From positions 6,510,001 to 6,574,000 of the forward strand of contig NZ_JBBODF010000001.1 of NCBI RefSeq assembly GCF_038002825.1: a stretch of 64,000 nucleotides of DNA, given 5' to 3'. The notes under the pieces are model-generated. The model was not told the DNA's origin and did no database searches. It saw only the letters and a program-made list of their open reading frames with translations. The first letter of the stretch is position 1. Each line of letters begins with the position of its first letter. Shown in pieces: positions 28,053 through 36,981 of this stretch. This DNA is from Paenibacillus sp. FSL H8-0048 (GTDB lineage: Bacteria > Bacillota > Bacilli > Paenibacillales > Paenibacillaceae). A program made the position numbers and the translations under genes.

Positions 28053-28322
28053 TTGAATGAAATATCTTCAATTATAGACATCCTATTTCAGATTTACTAT
28101 TACATGATCCTCGTATACATTCTGATGTCCTGGCTGCCGAATCTGCGTGAGAACTTTATCGGTGAGCTGCTGGGCAAGCTGGTGGAGCCGTATCTGGCAC
28201 CGTTCCGGAGAATTATCCCTCCATTGTTTGGAACGCTGGATATTTCCCCGATTGTCGCGATTATCTTGCTGCGCTTTGCCGCAGTCGGGCTTAAATCAAT
28301 CCTGGCTTCGGTCTTCGGTTAA
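28053..28322 (+). CDS. ylmG: YlmG/YggT family membrane protein
   Basis: This 89-residue protein has two hydrophobic helices (about residues 7-27 and 60-85) separated by a conserved segment with SWLPN, EPYLAPFRRIIPP and DISPIVAI, typical of YggT proteins. They are linked to division and membrane organisation, and the exact function is unknown. The TTG start lies 6 nt after GAGGTGAG, and the gene begins 7 nt after sepF. Confidence 0.9.
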   Translation: MNEISSIIDILFQIYYYMILVYILMSWLPNLRENFIGELLGKLVEPYLAPFRRIIPPLFGTLDISPIVAIILLRFAAVGLKSILASVFG

Positions 28323-28326
28323 TCCC

Positions 28327-29109
28327 ATGAAGATTGAAATCTACGGGCATTTCCACCCGGATGAGCGTCCGTTTGTGGACAAGGCCTGGGAGTGGGTAAC
28401 GAATGCCGGGGAGTATCATGAGACGAAGCTGACCGAATTCCTGGACCCCCGTCAGGCCTATATTCTGCAGAGTCTGGTGAACCGCCATCCTGATGTGATT
28501 GTGCGCTGGGAGGGCGGTTCTTCGGATGCCGAGCGGAAGCGGGGCATGGTGGCTCCGGATTATCGTGACCTAACGAATGAGGATATGGAATTAAGCGTGC
28601 TGAATATCACCTCAGGGGAACAGAAATTTCTCTCGCTGGAACATGGGGATTATATGGGAGCAATCCTGGGACTTGGCATCAAAAGAGGCAAGATCGGTGA
28701 TATTCATGTGCTGGAAGACGGCTGCCACGTAGTGGTGGCTGCTGACATCGCGGATTACCTGTCCATTCATTTGACTGGAGTACACCGGATTAATGTCAGT
28801 ACGGAGATCCTGCCGTTATCGGACCTGCGCAGCAGTGAGGTCAAGCTTACGAAGCTGGAATTCACAGTGGCGTCCCTCCGGCTTGACGGGATTGCAGCGG
28901 ATGTCACGCGGCTGAGCCGGAGCAAGATTCTGGCCCCGATCAAGGCCGGGCGCGTCCGGGTGAACTGGAAGGTTGAGGAAGATCCGTCCCGTTCGCTGAA
29001 GGACGGGGACATGGTCTCGATCCAGGGCTTCGGACGGTTCAAGGTGCTGGAGATCGGCAGCTTGACGAAGAAGGGCCGTTACCGGATTTTGGTAGGCAAA
29101 TTTGTCTGA
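28327..29109 (+). CDS. ylmH: YlmH, S4-domain RNA-binding protein
   Basis: This 260-residue protein has an N-terminal domain (HFHPDERPFVDKA, FLDPRQAYIL) and a C-terminal S4 RNA-binding domain (VRVNWKVEEDPSRSLKDGDMV). B. subtilis YlmH has been tied to ribosome-associated quality control and division. ATG 28327 is 4 nt after the ylmG stop and has no separate ribosome site, so translation is probably coupled; a much longer reading from 28147 would overlap ylmG and is rejected. Confidence 0.92.
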   Translation: MKIEIYGHFHPDERPFVDKAWEWVTNAGEYHETKLTEFLDPRQAYILQSLVNRHPDVIVRWEGGSSDAERKRGMVAPDYRDLTNEDMELSVLNITSGEQKFLSLEHGDYMGAILGLGIKRGKIGDIHVLEDGCHVVVAADIADYLSIHLTGVHRINVSTEILPLSDLRSSEVKLTKLEFTVASLRLDGIAADVTRLSRSKILAPIKAGRVRVNWKVEEDPSRSLKDGDMVSIQGFGRFKVLEIGSLTKKGRYRILVGKFV

Positions 29110-29240
29110 AGTCTTTGCAGGATTACAGCTGTGCTTGTCGAAATTGATAAACTCAGGGAAATATGGACATTTAGCAGGCCGTGCGCCGGTAATTGTCTTT
29201 CATCTATAATCTTCACCGAAATTTCTAGGAGGTGCACAGC

Positions 29241-29726
29241 ATGCCATTAACACCGCTCGATATACATAACAAGGAATTCTCCCGGAGAATCCGCGGTTAT
29301 GATGAAGATGAGGTCAATGAATTTCTGGATCAGGTGATTAAGGATTACGAGAGCGTGATCCGGGAGAATAAGGAACTGCACAACCAGCTGTTAACCCTTC
29401 AGGAACGCCTGGATCATTTCGTCAATATTGAAGAGAGTCTGTCCAAGACTATTCTTGTAGCCCAGGAGGCTGCAGATGATGTGAAGAACAACTCCAAGAA
29501 GGAATCCCAGCTGATCCTCAAGGAAGCGGAGAAGAATGCCGACCGGATTATCAACGAAGCGTTGTCCAAATCCCGCAAGGTGACGATCGAGACCGAGGAG
29601 CTGCGCAAGCAGGCTTCGATCTATCGTACCCGGTTCCGGACGCTGCTGGAAGCCCAGCTGGAGCTGCTGTCCCAGGATGATTGGAATGCGCTGGAGAGCC
29701 GCGAGGTTAGCGAGAACGCGCTCTGA
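29241..29726 (+). CDS. divIVA: DivIVA, polar and septal coiled-coil protein
   Basis: This 161-residue protein binds negatively curved membrane at septa and poles. The N-terminal lipid-binding block LTPLDIHNKEFSRRIRGYDEDEVNEFLD is diagnostic, and two coiled-coil segments follow (about residues 32-65 and 75-140). The ATG at 29241 follows AGGAGGTG by 7 nt. In B. subtilis the next gene downstream is ileS; here 14 kb separate the two. Confidence 0.96.
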   Translation: MPLTPLDIHNKEFSRRIRGYDEDEVNEFLDQVIKDYESVIRENKELHNQLLTLQERLDHFVNIEESLSKTILVAQEAADDVKNNSKKESQLILKEAEKNADRIINEALSKSRKVTIETEELRKQASIYRTRFRTLLEAQLELLSQDDWNALESREVSENAL

Positions 29727-29761
29727 GCCTAAGATGACAGTTAGCTTGTACTATAATACAC

Positions 29762-29812
29762 AAAAACTCCTTAACAGTAGGTCAATCAAGACCTCTGCTA
29801 GGGAGTTTTTTT
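29762..29812. terminator. Bidirectional terminator between divIVA and the convergent gene
   Basis: AAAAACTCC pairs with GGAGTTTTT, and inside lies AGGTC/GACCT. T-runs are present on both strands, so it can end divIVA transcription and the minus-strand gene that meets it. Confidence 0.8.
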
Positions 29813-29819
29813 GTCCATT

Positions 29820-30257
29820 CTACACGGGCACGATCACTTTTCCTGTAATGTGGATAGGGCCCCTAAGGTTAATTTCGCCTTGAAGATCTTCGAGGTTAGA
29901 GGCAAAGACCTGAAAAGCATAATAGCCTTCGGGCAGATCGGTAAGGATCGTCTGGAACATGGTGGTCATTCGGATCGGATCTCCGTCCGCCGGGATAGCG
30001 GATTGTTCGGCACTGCCTACGAGAATTCCATTTACAAGCACTTCCAGCAGGAGAGTGGGTTGAACAGGCGGTGTGGCAAAGACGTTAGTAGCCTCCCAGC
30101 CAACAGTTGTAGACAGCTCTACGAAATTGCTTGGAGCAGGAGGAACGGGCATACCGAATTCCAAGATCAGGTGCTGTGTTCCGTCGATTGGAATCGGAGG
30201 TCCAAAAGATAGATTGCTACTGACACTTCGGGCAAATTCTACTAGGGTATGCGGCAT
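29820..30257 (-). CDS. Small beta-rich protein, possibly exosporium/spore-surface (ExsC-like)
   Basis: This 145-residue protein has no signal peptide or membrane helix. The sequence is rich in beta-forming residues. The run VELSTTVGWEA, VLVNGILVG, TMFQTILTDLPEGYYAFQVFA and INLRGPIHITG follows the pattern I remember in B. cereus exosporium protein C relatives, but the match is loose. The gene is real rather than a shadow: its ATG has GGAGGTG at ideal distance on the minus strand and a terminator follows the stop. It is convergent with divIVA and divergent from the cgeB-type gene, at the edge of the spore sugar locus, which supports a spore-surface role by inference. Confidence 0.6.
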   Translation of the reverse strand: MPHTLVEFARSVSSNLSFGPPIPIDGTQHLILEFGMPVPPAPSNFVELSTTVGWEATNVFATPPVQPTLLLEVLVNGILVGSAEQSAIPADGDPIRMTTMFQTILTDLPEGYYAFQVFASNLEDLQGEINLRGPIHITGKVIVPV

Positions 30258-30369
30258 TTTTTCACCTCCATATTATGGCATAGTTCCATCCTATGTTTTA
30301 AGTGAATATTATGTTAGAGACAACACCCTATGGACTGGAAAAATATCGGAAATTTTGGTGGTGATAGCT

Positions 30370-31344
30370 ATGAATATCCTATTTATAACTTCAGGCTTCC
30401 AGGGCGTGTATTCTTTCTTCGAACAGCGTATTGCAGAGGCTTTACAGAAAGCGGGGCACCATTGCAGAGCTTTGCAGCCTGACAGTGCTTTAGGTGAATT
30501 AAAGCTTAACCAGCCTTTTTGGCAGCCGGAGCTAATTCTGCTTATGGCTGGTTTGAAGGTCTCAGAGCCTGTGCTGGAGTGCATCAGACAATCCGGGGTG
30601 AAATCAGCGGTATGGATGACAGAGGACCCCTATTACATGGATTGGACAGCTCCGCTGATTGCTTATTTTGATTATATTTTCACTATTGACCAAGCTGCAG
30701 TGGAGCATTATCAAGCCTTGGGGCACCCCCGGGTCTATCATCTGCCGCTGGGCACAGATCCTGAGCTGTTTCACCCCGCAGCCGTATCCGAGGAGTATAG
30801 ATGTGATATCTGCTTAGTAGGCGTGCCTTACAGTAACCGGATTGAGCTTATAGAAGCCTTACTTGCAGGCACAGCCTATCACATCCAGCTAGTGGGGCGG
30901 GGGTGGGGCCGGTACTATCATGAGTGGAAGCATGGCGCTAAGCGCAATGTGGAGCTGGTGAATGCCTGGGTCCCGCCGGAGACGGCTGCTAAGTTTTATA
31001 ACGGGGCGAAGATTGTGCTGAATGTCCACCGCCCTTCCGCTGAGAAGTACAACCGGAACCGGGCAGGGATTATCGCCACAAGCATCAACAACCGCACCTT
31101 TGACGCAGCCAGCTGCGAAGCGTTCCAGCTTACCGATCATAAAAGCGGGCTCCGCCATCAGTTCGAGGAAGGCACACAGGTGGTTTCTTATCAGGATAAG
31201 CAGGATTTGCTGCAAAAGATCCATTACTACATGGCGCATGACGAGGAGCGCAAGCGGATCGCTGAAGCAGCGAGGCAACAGGTGCTGGCAGCCCATACCT
31301 TTGAGCACCGGCTGCATGTTTTGTTGATGAACGTGCAAGCTTAA
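30370..31344 (+). CDS. cgeB: CgeB-family glycosyltransferase (spore maturation)
   Basis: This 324-residue GT-B type enzyme starts NILFITSGFQGVYSFFEQRIAEAL, then WMTEDPYYMDW and FTIDQAAVEHY in the acceptor half. The donor half carries CDICLVGVPYSNRIELIEAL and NRTFDAASCEAFQLTD, the usual DUF3880 plus glycosyl-transferase-1-like layout of CgeB. B. subtilis CgeB is involved in decorating the outer spore layer. ATG 30370 follows GGTGGTGAT; the longer frame to 30073 is antisense to the neighbouring gene. A terminator follows, so it is a unit apart from the sps operon. Confidence 0.82.
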   Translation: MNILFITSGFQGVYSFFEQRIAEALQKAGHHCRALQPDSALGELKLNQPFWQPELILLMAGLKVSEPVLECIRQSGVKSAVWMTEDPYYMDWTAPLIAYFDYIFTIDQAAVEHYQALGHPRVYHLPLGTDPELFHPAAVSEEYRCDICLVGVPYSNRIELIEALLAGTAYHIQLVGRGWGRYYHEWKHGAKRNVELVNAWVPPETAAKFYNGAKIVLNVHRPSAEKYNRNRAGIIATSINNRTFDAASCEAFQLTDHKSGLRHQFEEGTQVVSYQDKQDLLQKIHYYMAHDEERKRIAEAARQQVLAAHTFEHRLHVLLMNVQA

Positions 31345-31369
31345 TAGACGGATTCACCGGACCTGATAG

Positions 31370-31401
31370 ACGCTCCGCAGTTCATCTGCCGGGCGTTTAT
31401 T
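31370..31401 (+). terminator. Intrinsic terminator after the cgeB-type gene
   Basis: ACGCTCCGCAG pairs with CTGCCGGGCGT (11 positions, one mismatch), loop TTCAT, then TTTATT. Confidence 0.65.
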
Positions 31402-31442
31402 CAGGTTTGCCCATAGACTAAGTCCGCTATTTTGTCCTCCAG

Positions 31443-31470
31443 TTGAAAATTTAGTCTTCTAACCTATAAC
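31443..31470 (+). promoter_or_regulatory. Candidate promoter of the sps operon
   Basis: TTGAAA (31443-31448) and TATAAC (31465-31470) are 16 bp apart. This is a vegetative-type promoter reading. A sporulation sigma factor could also act here, but no clear sigma-E or sigma-K pair was found. Confidence 0.5.
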
Positions 31471-31523
31471 GTTTCGAAGAAGGATACATATGATAGCAAG
31501 TAAACAGCGGGGGAGGTATTCGA

Positions 31524-32300
31524 TTGCCAAAGGTTACGATTATTATGACCAGCTACAATAAGGCCGCATATGTCGCAAAGTCCATTGAATCCATTCTGAA
31601 TCAGACGCTTACAGACTTTGAATTCTACTTGATGGATGATAACTCGAATGAAGAAACTCTGAAAGTGATTGAGCCCTATCTCAAGGATGAGAGAATCAAA
31701 TTCTTCAGAAGCGATACGGAAACCCTGCAGCAGAGAGTAGAAAAGGTCAGATACTCCGCGCTGATCAATCAAGCCCTCGCTCAAGCACAGGGAGAGTATA
31801 TTTCCTATGCTACCGATGACAACCGTTACAGAAATACTAGACTTGAGCAGATGGTGGACTATCTGGAGGAGAATCCCGAAGTCATGATTGCCTACTCTGC
31901 GTCGCTGGTCAACTACTTGAACGAACAGGATGAAGTGACCCGCAGCCAGCTTAGACCGGCCAAAAAAATCGTTTCGGTGGCCCCTTGTGTCATCGATCAT
32001 TGCTCCATCCTGCACAGAAGCTCGATTCTTCCGGTCATTCATGACAAGTTCGGGTCTTACTGGGATGAGAATCCGGAGTTCTATCGAATAGGTGACGGCA
32101 GGTTCTTTTGGCGGCTTAACCAGTTCTGGGATTTCTACCCGGTTGACGAGGTTCTGGATGATAACTATATCACCGAGCTGTCGATTCATTATCAATTGCA
32201 GCATCAGGAGAAGAGCCAGTTCATCCAGATGCTTCCTCCGCAGCGGACCTGCAAGGAACTCAGGGAAGAGCTAAAGCTCATTCAGCAGCAAAAGAAATAA
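31524..32300 (+). CDS. spsA: SpsA, spore coat polysaccharide glycosyltransferase (GT2)
   Basis: This 258-residue GT-A enzyme aligns over its full length with B. subtilis SpsA: MTSYNKAAYVAKSIESIL at the start, DDNSNEET at 38-45, the metal/nucleotide motif ATDDN at 96-100, APCVIDHCS, FGSYWDENPEFYRIGDGRFFWR and the C-terminal PPQRTCKELRE. Asp39, Asp98 and Asp99 match the nucleotide- and metal-binding aspartates of that family. The TTG start follows GGGGGAGG. It heads an operon of eleven genes and probably transfers an activated sugar to the spore coat glycan; the actual donor is unknown. Confidence 0.92.
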   Translation: MPKVTIIMTSYNKAAYVAKSIESILNQTLTDFEFYLMDDNSNEETLKVIEPYLKDERIKFFRSDTETLQQRVEKVRYSALINQALAQAQGEYISYATDDNRYRNTRLEQMVDYLEENPEVMIAYSASLVNYLNEQDEVTRSQLRPAKKIVSVAPCVIDHCSILHRSSILPVIHDKFGSYWDENPEFYRIGDGRFFWRLNQFWDFYPVDEVLDDNYITELSIHYQLQHQEKSQFIQMLPPQRTCKELREELKLIQQQKK

Positions 32301-32340
32301 AATCTCTGTCTAGACAGGAACCACGAGGAGGGAGAACGGA

Positions 32341-33765
32341 TTGTCCACCTATCTGTCCAATTACTGGTCACTCTATAGTGAATTTATCCATACTGCGCAG
32401 GAACTGAAGTACAGGAATATCCCTCTGGCCCTGATGACAAACTTCTATCAACAAATCAACGATGAGCTTAGGAGCGAGATGGGGAGCAGCGGGTTCAGGC
32501 TGAAGCTGGAGCATTCCGGTATTCATGAGCAGCACCAGATTCAGCCTTTCTTTGAAAAGTGGGTTGCGCTGCTCTATCAGCCTGTGAAGTCCAATCTGAA
32601 GGGCAAAATACTGATCAATCTGGACTATATCAGAATGTCGGAGCAAACAATCAGTGAGTATTTCAGCGGAGATTCGGCCATGATTCTATCCCGCTCCAGA
32701 GCGGAGGAGCTATTTGGCATCCCCAATGTATACAGCCTGGGCTACAAGCAGGATACCAAAGCTGCTGCAGAAGAGCTGGTCCGGCGCGCTGCTGACCTTT
32801 TTGCGAAGGCCGAAGGACATCCTGCGTTCAGTAATGAATTTTTTGTCCAGACCTTCCTAAGCCGGATTCCTTCCATTGTAGATACCATTGAAATGGTATT
32901 TAATCTCTACAATGACCTGCCGGTAGCCGCTGTAATGGTAGGTACGACAGAAGATGTAGCCAGCCGGGCGCTTGCCGTCGTTGCAGGGATTAAGGGGATT
33001 CCCAGCGTATGTCTGCAGCACGGAATTCTGATGGGAGAGGAAGCCTTCATTCCTGTATTCTCCAGCCATATCGCAATTTACGGGCAATATGAACATGATT
33101 GGTATGTGCGCAGAGGGCTTGAAGCTGAGCGGATCGTGATTACCGGCCATGCCCGTTACGATGATATCTTTACCTCGAAGGTTACGTCTACAGAGTCTTT
33201 TAGAGAAACCTACCAGCTTGATCCTCATAAAATCACCTTACTGATCGCTACCGGACCGACGCTGGATGAATACAAGATCCGTACCCTGCTCACCCAATTG
33301 GCCTCACATCCGCAGTTCCAGCTGATCATCAAGCCACATCCCTGGGAGCTGTCCAAGAAGCTGATCTCGCTGTATACCGGGTACGAAGAAGAATATAGCA
33401 ATGTTCATGTGGTTACTGACCGGAAGGCAGATACCCGTGAGCTGATTATGAAATCGGACGCTGTGGTCGCCACCCTCTCTACAGTTGCCCTCGAAGGCCT
33501 TTTATTCGGCAAGCCTGTATTTGTCTATAAATTCATTCAGGCTAACCGTGAATATGATTACTATGATGCCCTTGACCGCTATATTCAAAAAGAACCGGCG
33601 GACTTAACCCGTATCATCGCCCGTTATTATTCCAGCAATATAGAGAAATCAAACTACAAGATTGTAAAAGAGAAATTCTTGCAGCAATCCTATCAGATTC
33701 CTGACTCCGGCAAAGCGCTTGCGGATCTCATGGACCGGCTGATCCATGGAAGCGGGAATCGATGA
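32341..33765 (+). CDS. spsB: SpsB-like CDP-glycerol/polysaccharide transferase (GT-B fold)
   Basis: At 474 residues it is the same length as B. subtilis SpsB and follows spsA as there. The second half has GIPSVCLQHGIL, IAIYGQYEHDWY, VITGHARYDDI, a phosphate-binding-like IIKPHPWE, then AVVATLSTVALEGLLFGKPVFVYKF, a donor-site pattern seen in the CDP-glycerol glycerophosphotransferase and UDP-GlcNAc 2-epimerase superfamily. No membrane helix is visible. It probably acts in assembly of the spore coat polysaccharide. The TTG start follows GGAGGGAGAA. The substrate cannot be told from sequence. Confidence 0.8.
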   Translation: MSTYLSNYWSLYSEFIHTAQELKYRNIPLALMTNFYQQINDELRSEMGSSGFRLKLEHSGIHEQHQIQPFFEKWVALLYQPVKSNLKGKILINLDYIRMSEQTISEYFSGDSAMILSRSRAEELFGIPNVYSLGYKQDTKAAAEELVRRAADLFAKAEGHPAFSNEFFVQTFLSRIPSIVDTIEMVFNLYNDLPVAAVMVGTTEDVASRALAVVAGIKGIPSVCLQHGILMGEEAFIPVFSSHIAIYGQYEHDWYVRRGLEAERIVITGHARYDDIFTSKVTSTESFRETYQLDPHKITLLIATGPTLDEYKIRTLLTQLASHPQFQLIIKPHPWELSKKLISLYTGYEEEYSNVHVVTDRKADTRELIMKSDAVVATLSTVALEGLLFGKPVFVYKFIQANREYDYYDALDRYIQKEPADLTRIIARYYSSNIEKSNYKIVKEKFLQQSYQIPDSGKALADLMDRLIHGSGNR

Positions 33766-33782
33766 AGCGGGAGGTGGAGAGC

Positions 33783-34787
33783 ATGTTCTTCCGGAATAAA
33801 AGGATTCTGATCATCGGCGGTACCGGCACCATCGGGAAAAGTATTGCGAAGCTTCTGCTGAAGCAGGAGCCAGAGATCATCCGGATTCTCAGCAGAGACG
33901 AGTATAAGCAGTTCGAGCTGCAGGATGAGCTGCAAGGGAACGCAAGACTTAGCTGCCTGATTGGAGATGTCCGGGATTATGACCGTGTGCTGGCGGCAAT
34001 GGAGGGGATAGATTATGTGTTCCATACTGCTGCTATGAAGCATGTATCCTTCTGTGAAACTAACCCGTTCGAGGCTGTACTTACGAACATTATCGGCACT
34101 CATAACGTGATTCAGGCAGCGAAGCAGCAGAAGGTAGGCAAGGTCGTTTTTACAAGCACAGATAAAGCCATTTCACCGACCAACAACTATGGAGCCACCA
34201 AGCTGTCTGCGGAGAAGCTGATTTCCTCTGCCGTCACCTCGGGCGGCTCCGGCCAAACGGTGTTCTGCACCGTACGGTTCGGGAATGTGATGGGCTCCAG
34301 AGGGTCTGTTATTCCTTTGTTTGTGAAGCAGGCGAGAGAAGGCAGGGCGATCACCGTAACAGATCTGTCCATGACAAGGTTCATGATGACGCTGGAGCAG
34401 GCGACCCGGCTGACCGTTCAGTCCCTGCAGCTGGCGAAGGGTGGTGAGACTTTTATTCTGAAGATGCCGGTGATCAGGCTGAAGGATCTGGCTGAGGTTG
34501 TAGCCGAGGAGGTGCCGAAGAAATATGGGACCCTCCCGGCTACGGTGACGATCCTGGAGATCGGCCTGAAGCCAGGCGAGAAGAGATACGAAGAACTGAT
34601 GACCCGCGAGGAATCACTAAGCGCTTATGAATTGAAGGATGTATACATTGTCCCTTCCCCCTATGCTGCACCGCAGTCCTACCGGGAAGCAACCAGGCCG
34701 AAGCCGGGCACCTACAGCTCCGAAGGAGAGACCCCGCTGACCAAGGAGCAGGTCAAGAAGCTGGCATCGGAACAAAATCTAATCTAG
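33783..34787 (+). CDS. pseB: PseB-like UDP-GlcNAc 4,6-dehydratase
   Basis: This SDR enzyme is expected to perform the first step of pseudaminic acid synthesis, 4,6-dehydration of UDP-GlcNAc with C5 inversion. From ATG 33783 (334 residues) it shows the NAD(P) motif GGTGTIG at 12-18, GDVRDYDRV, the AAMKHV block, and the catalytic set Thr126-Asp127-Lys128 with Tyr136 and Lys140 (YGATK). RFGNVMGSRGSVIPLF is typical of the PseB/CapD short family. The start follows GGGAGGTGGAG; an upstream ATG at 33762 overlaps the spsB stop. CapD-type retaining dehydratase activity is an alternative. Confidence 0.85.
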   Translation: MFFRNKRILIIGGTGTIGKSIAKLLLKQEPEIIRILSRDEYKQFELQDELQGNARLSCLIGDVRDYDRVLAAMEGIDYVFHTAAMKHVSFCETNPFEAVLTNIIGTHNVIQAAKQQKVGKVVFTSTDKAISPTNNYGATKLSAEKLISSAVTSGGSGQTVFCTVRFGNVMGSRGSVIPLFVKQAREGRAITVTDLSMTRFMMTLEQATRLTVQSLQLAKGGETFILKMPVIRLKDLAEVVAEEVPKKYGTLPATVTILEIGLKPGEKRYEELMTREESLSAYELKDVYIVPSPYAAPQSYREATRPKPGTYSSEGETPLTKEQVKKLASEQNLI

Positions 34788-34799
34788 TGGAGGCTTACT

Positions 34800-35765
34800 A
34801 TGAATATACTTGTAACCGGAGGTGCCGGCTTCATCGGCAGATGGGTGGTCGGACGTTTGTTAAAGGATGGACAAAGGGTATGGGTCGTTGATAATCTGGC
34901 GAATTCATCGTTGGATAATCTGAAGGAGTATGAGGATAACGAGCATTTGCAGAAGGTGCAGATTATGGACCTTAAGGACAGAGCAGCCTTGAAGGAGCTT
35001 TTCCGGGAGAATTCGTTCGACCTGTGTTACCACCTCGCGGCAAGCATTAATGTGCAAGACAGCATAGATGATCCTGAGACCACGTTCAACAATGATACGC
35101 TGGCGACCTTCTATCTGCTGGAGGAATGCCGCAAGCAGCAGGTGAAGCTGGTCTTCATGAGTACCTGCATGGTCTATGCCAGAGCGGCGGATGAACAGGG
35201 AATTGATGAGCAATCCCCTATCAAGCCAGCCTCTCCCTACGCCGGGGCCAAGATCGCTGCGGAGAATATGGTACTATCCTATTTCTATGCCTATGATCTG
35301 CCGGTGGTGGTCGTAAGGCCATTTAATACGTATGGTCCCTATCAGAAAACCGGCGGCGAAGGCGGGGTCGTGGCGATCTTCATCCACAGCAAATTAAAAG
35401 GCCAGCCGCTGAATATCTACGGGGACGGCACTCAGTCACGGGATCTATTATATGTGGGAGACTGTGCAGATTTCGTAGTGGAGGCGGGTTACAGCGATAA
35501 GCTGCATGGAGAAATTATCAATGCAGGCACAGGTGAGGATATCACCGTCAATCAATTGGCCGAGCTGATTGCAGACGGGCAGGCACCAGTCCAGCATGTT
35601 CCCCATATCCACCCGCAGAGTGAGATCCAGAAGCTGTTATGCAATTATAACAAGGCAGAGAAGCAATTGTCCTGGACACCTAAGGTTACCATCCAGGAGG
35701 GCATCCGGCAGACAGAGCAATGGATTCTTGAGACCTTTCACCGAAAGGAGCCGAACCAATCATGA
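34800..35765 (+). CDS. NAD-dependent nucleotide-sugar epimerase/dehydratase
   Basis: This 321-residue extended SDR has TGGAGFIG at 6-13, the catalytic Tyr147 and Lys151 (YAGAK), STCMVYA before it, and VRPFNTYGPYQ and GTQSRDLLYVGD in the substrate half. These fit an NDP-hexose 4-epimerase or 4,6-dehydratase. It is not needed for the standard pseudaminic acid path, so it may supply another sugar of the same glycan or a parallel GDP/UDP branch. It starts 12 nt after pseB and overlaps the aminotransferase gene by 4 nt (ATGA). Confidence 0.82.
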   Translation: MNILVTGGAGFIGRWVVGRLLKDGQRVWVVDNLANSSLDNLKEYEDNEHLQKVQIMDLKDRAALKELFRENSFDLCYHLAASINVQDSIDDPETTFNNDTLATFYLLEECRKQQVKLVFMSTCMVYARAADEQGIDEQSPIKPASPYAGAKIAAENMVLSYFYAYDLPVVVVRPFNTYGPYQKTGGEGGVVAIFIHSKLKGQPLNIYGDGTQSRDLLYVGDCADFVVEAGYSDKLHGEIINAGTGEDITVNQLAELIADGQAPVQHVPHIHPQSEIQKLLCNYNKAEKQLSWTPKVTIQEGIRQTEQWILETFHRKEPNQS

Positions 35766-36958
35766 GTAAAAGCAAACTGGCCATTGACGGCGGGAAGCCT
35801 GTACGTGCGCACTACTTGCCGTATGGGAGACAGATGATCGATGACGAGGATATTGAGTCCGTGGTCAAGGTGCTGCAAAGTGATTATTTGACCAGCGGCC
35901 CGGCCATTGAGCAATTCGAAGCAGAGATCGCAGCGTTTACCGGGGCAAAATATGCGGTGGCCTTCTCCAGCGGAACTGCGGCCCTGCACGGGGCCTGTTA
36001 TGCCGCCGGGATCGGCGAAGGGGATGAGGTGATTACGACTCCCATGACGTTTGCCGCTACTGCGAACTGTGTACTGTATCAGGGGGGCGTACCGGTATTC
36101 GCAGATATCGATCCGCGGACGTATAATCTTGATCCGCAGCGGATCAGGGAGAGAATTACGGCCCGAACGAAAGCGATTATTCCCGTCCATTTCACCGGCC
36201 AGCCGGCACAGCTTGATGAGATTCTGGAGATTGCAGGGGAGCATAATCTGATCGTGATTGAGGATGCGGCCCATGCGCTTGGTGCGAGATATAAGAATAG
36301 AAGTATTGGGGCTATCGGGGACATGACCATGTTCAGCTTCCATCCTGTAAAGCATATAACAACGGGAGAAGGCGGAATGATTACGACCAATAACCCGGTG
36401 TATTATGAGAAGCTGCTGCAGTTCCGCACCCACGGCATCACCAGGGATGAGCGCAAGTTAAGGGAGAACCACGGACCCTGGTATTATGAGATGCAATTCC
36501 TCGGGTACAACTACCGGATCACAGATATCCAGACCTCACTCGGCATCTCCCAGCTGCGCAGAATCGGGGGCTTCATCGAGAAGCGTAAGCAGCTTGCCGC
36601 CTTGTATCTGCAGGAGCTGAGCGGGACCAAGGAGCTTATTCTGCCGCATCAGCTTCCAGAGGCGGAGTCGAGCTGGCATCTGTTCATTGTCAGACTTCAG
36701 CTCGCAAGGCTGAAGGCCACCCGCAAGACGGTCTTTCAGGCGCTGCAAAAGGAGAACATCGGAGTCAACGTCCACTACATCCCCGCTTATCTGCATCCGT
36801 ACTACGAAAGCCTGGGGTTCCGCAAGGGAATCTGTCCGGTCGCTGAAAGCTGCTACGAGGAATTCATTACACTCCCGCTATATGCGGGCATGGAAGCTGA
36901 AGATGTGATGGATGTGGTCGCCGCAGTCAAGAAGGTGATCCGCCACTACTCCAAGTAA
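35762..36958 (+). CDS. pseC: PseC/SpsC-type sugar aminotransferase (DegT/DnrJ/EryC1)
   Basis: This PLP enzyme adds an amino group to C4 of the keto sugar made by PseB. It is 398 residues long. LPYGRQMIDDEDIESVVKVL and LTSGPAIEQFE are PseC-type starts. The cofactor lysine is Lys197 in FSFHPVKHITTGEGG, and RTHGITRD, HGPWYYEMQFLGYNYR and TDIQTSLGISQL follow. B. subtilis SpsC holds the same place in its sps operon. The start overlaps the previous stop by 4 nt. Specificity for the pseudaminic rather than the legionaminic branch is inferred from the neighbours. Confidence 0.9.
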   Translation: MSKSKLAIDGGKPVRAHYLPYGRQMIDDEDIESVVKVLQSDYLTSGPAIEQFEAEIAAFTGAKYAVAFSSGTAALHGACYAAGIGEGDEVITTPMTFAATANCVLYQGGVPVFADIDPRTYNLDPQRIRERITARTKAIIPVHFTGQPAQLDEILEIAGEHNLIVIEDAAHALGARYKNRSIGAIGDMTMFSFHPVKHITTGEGGMITTNNPVYYEKLLQFRTHGITRDERKLRENHGPWYYEMQFLGYNYRITDIQTSLGISQLRRIGGFIEKRKQLAALYLQELSGTKELILPHQLPEAESSWHLFIVRLQLARLKATRKTVFQALQKENIGVNVHYIPAYLHPYYESLGFRKGICPVAESCYEEFITLPLYAGMEAEDVMDVVAAVKKVIRHYSK

Positions 36959-36981
36959 CAATAGAGAAGGGAGGGATTAAT

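Noticed and set aside
28147-28326. N-terminal extension of ylmH overlapping ylmG
   Set aside because: It is out of frame with ylmG, which is conserved, and the ylmH family start fits 28327.
29811-30369. Plus-strand reading through the exosporium-like gene into the cgeB-type gene
   Set aside because: The minus strand has GGAGGTG before its ATG and a terminator after its stop, while the plus reading lacks both. The cgeB-type start is set at 30370.
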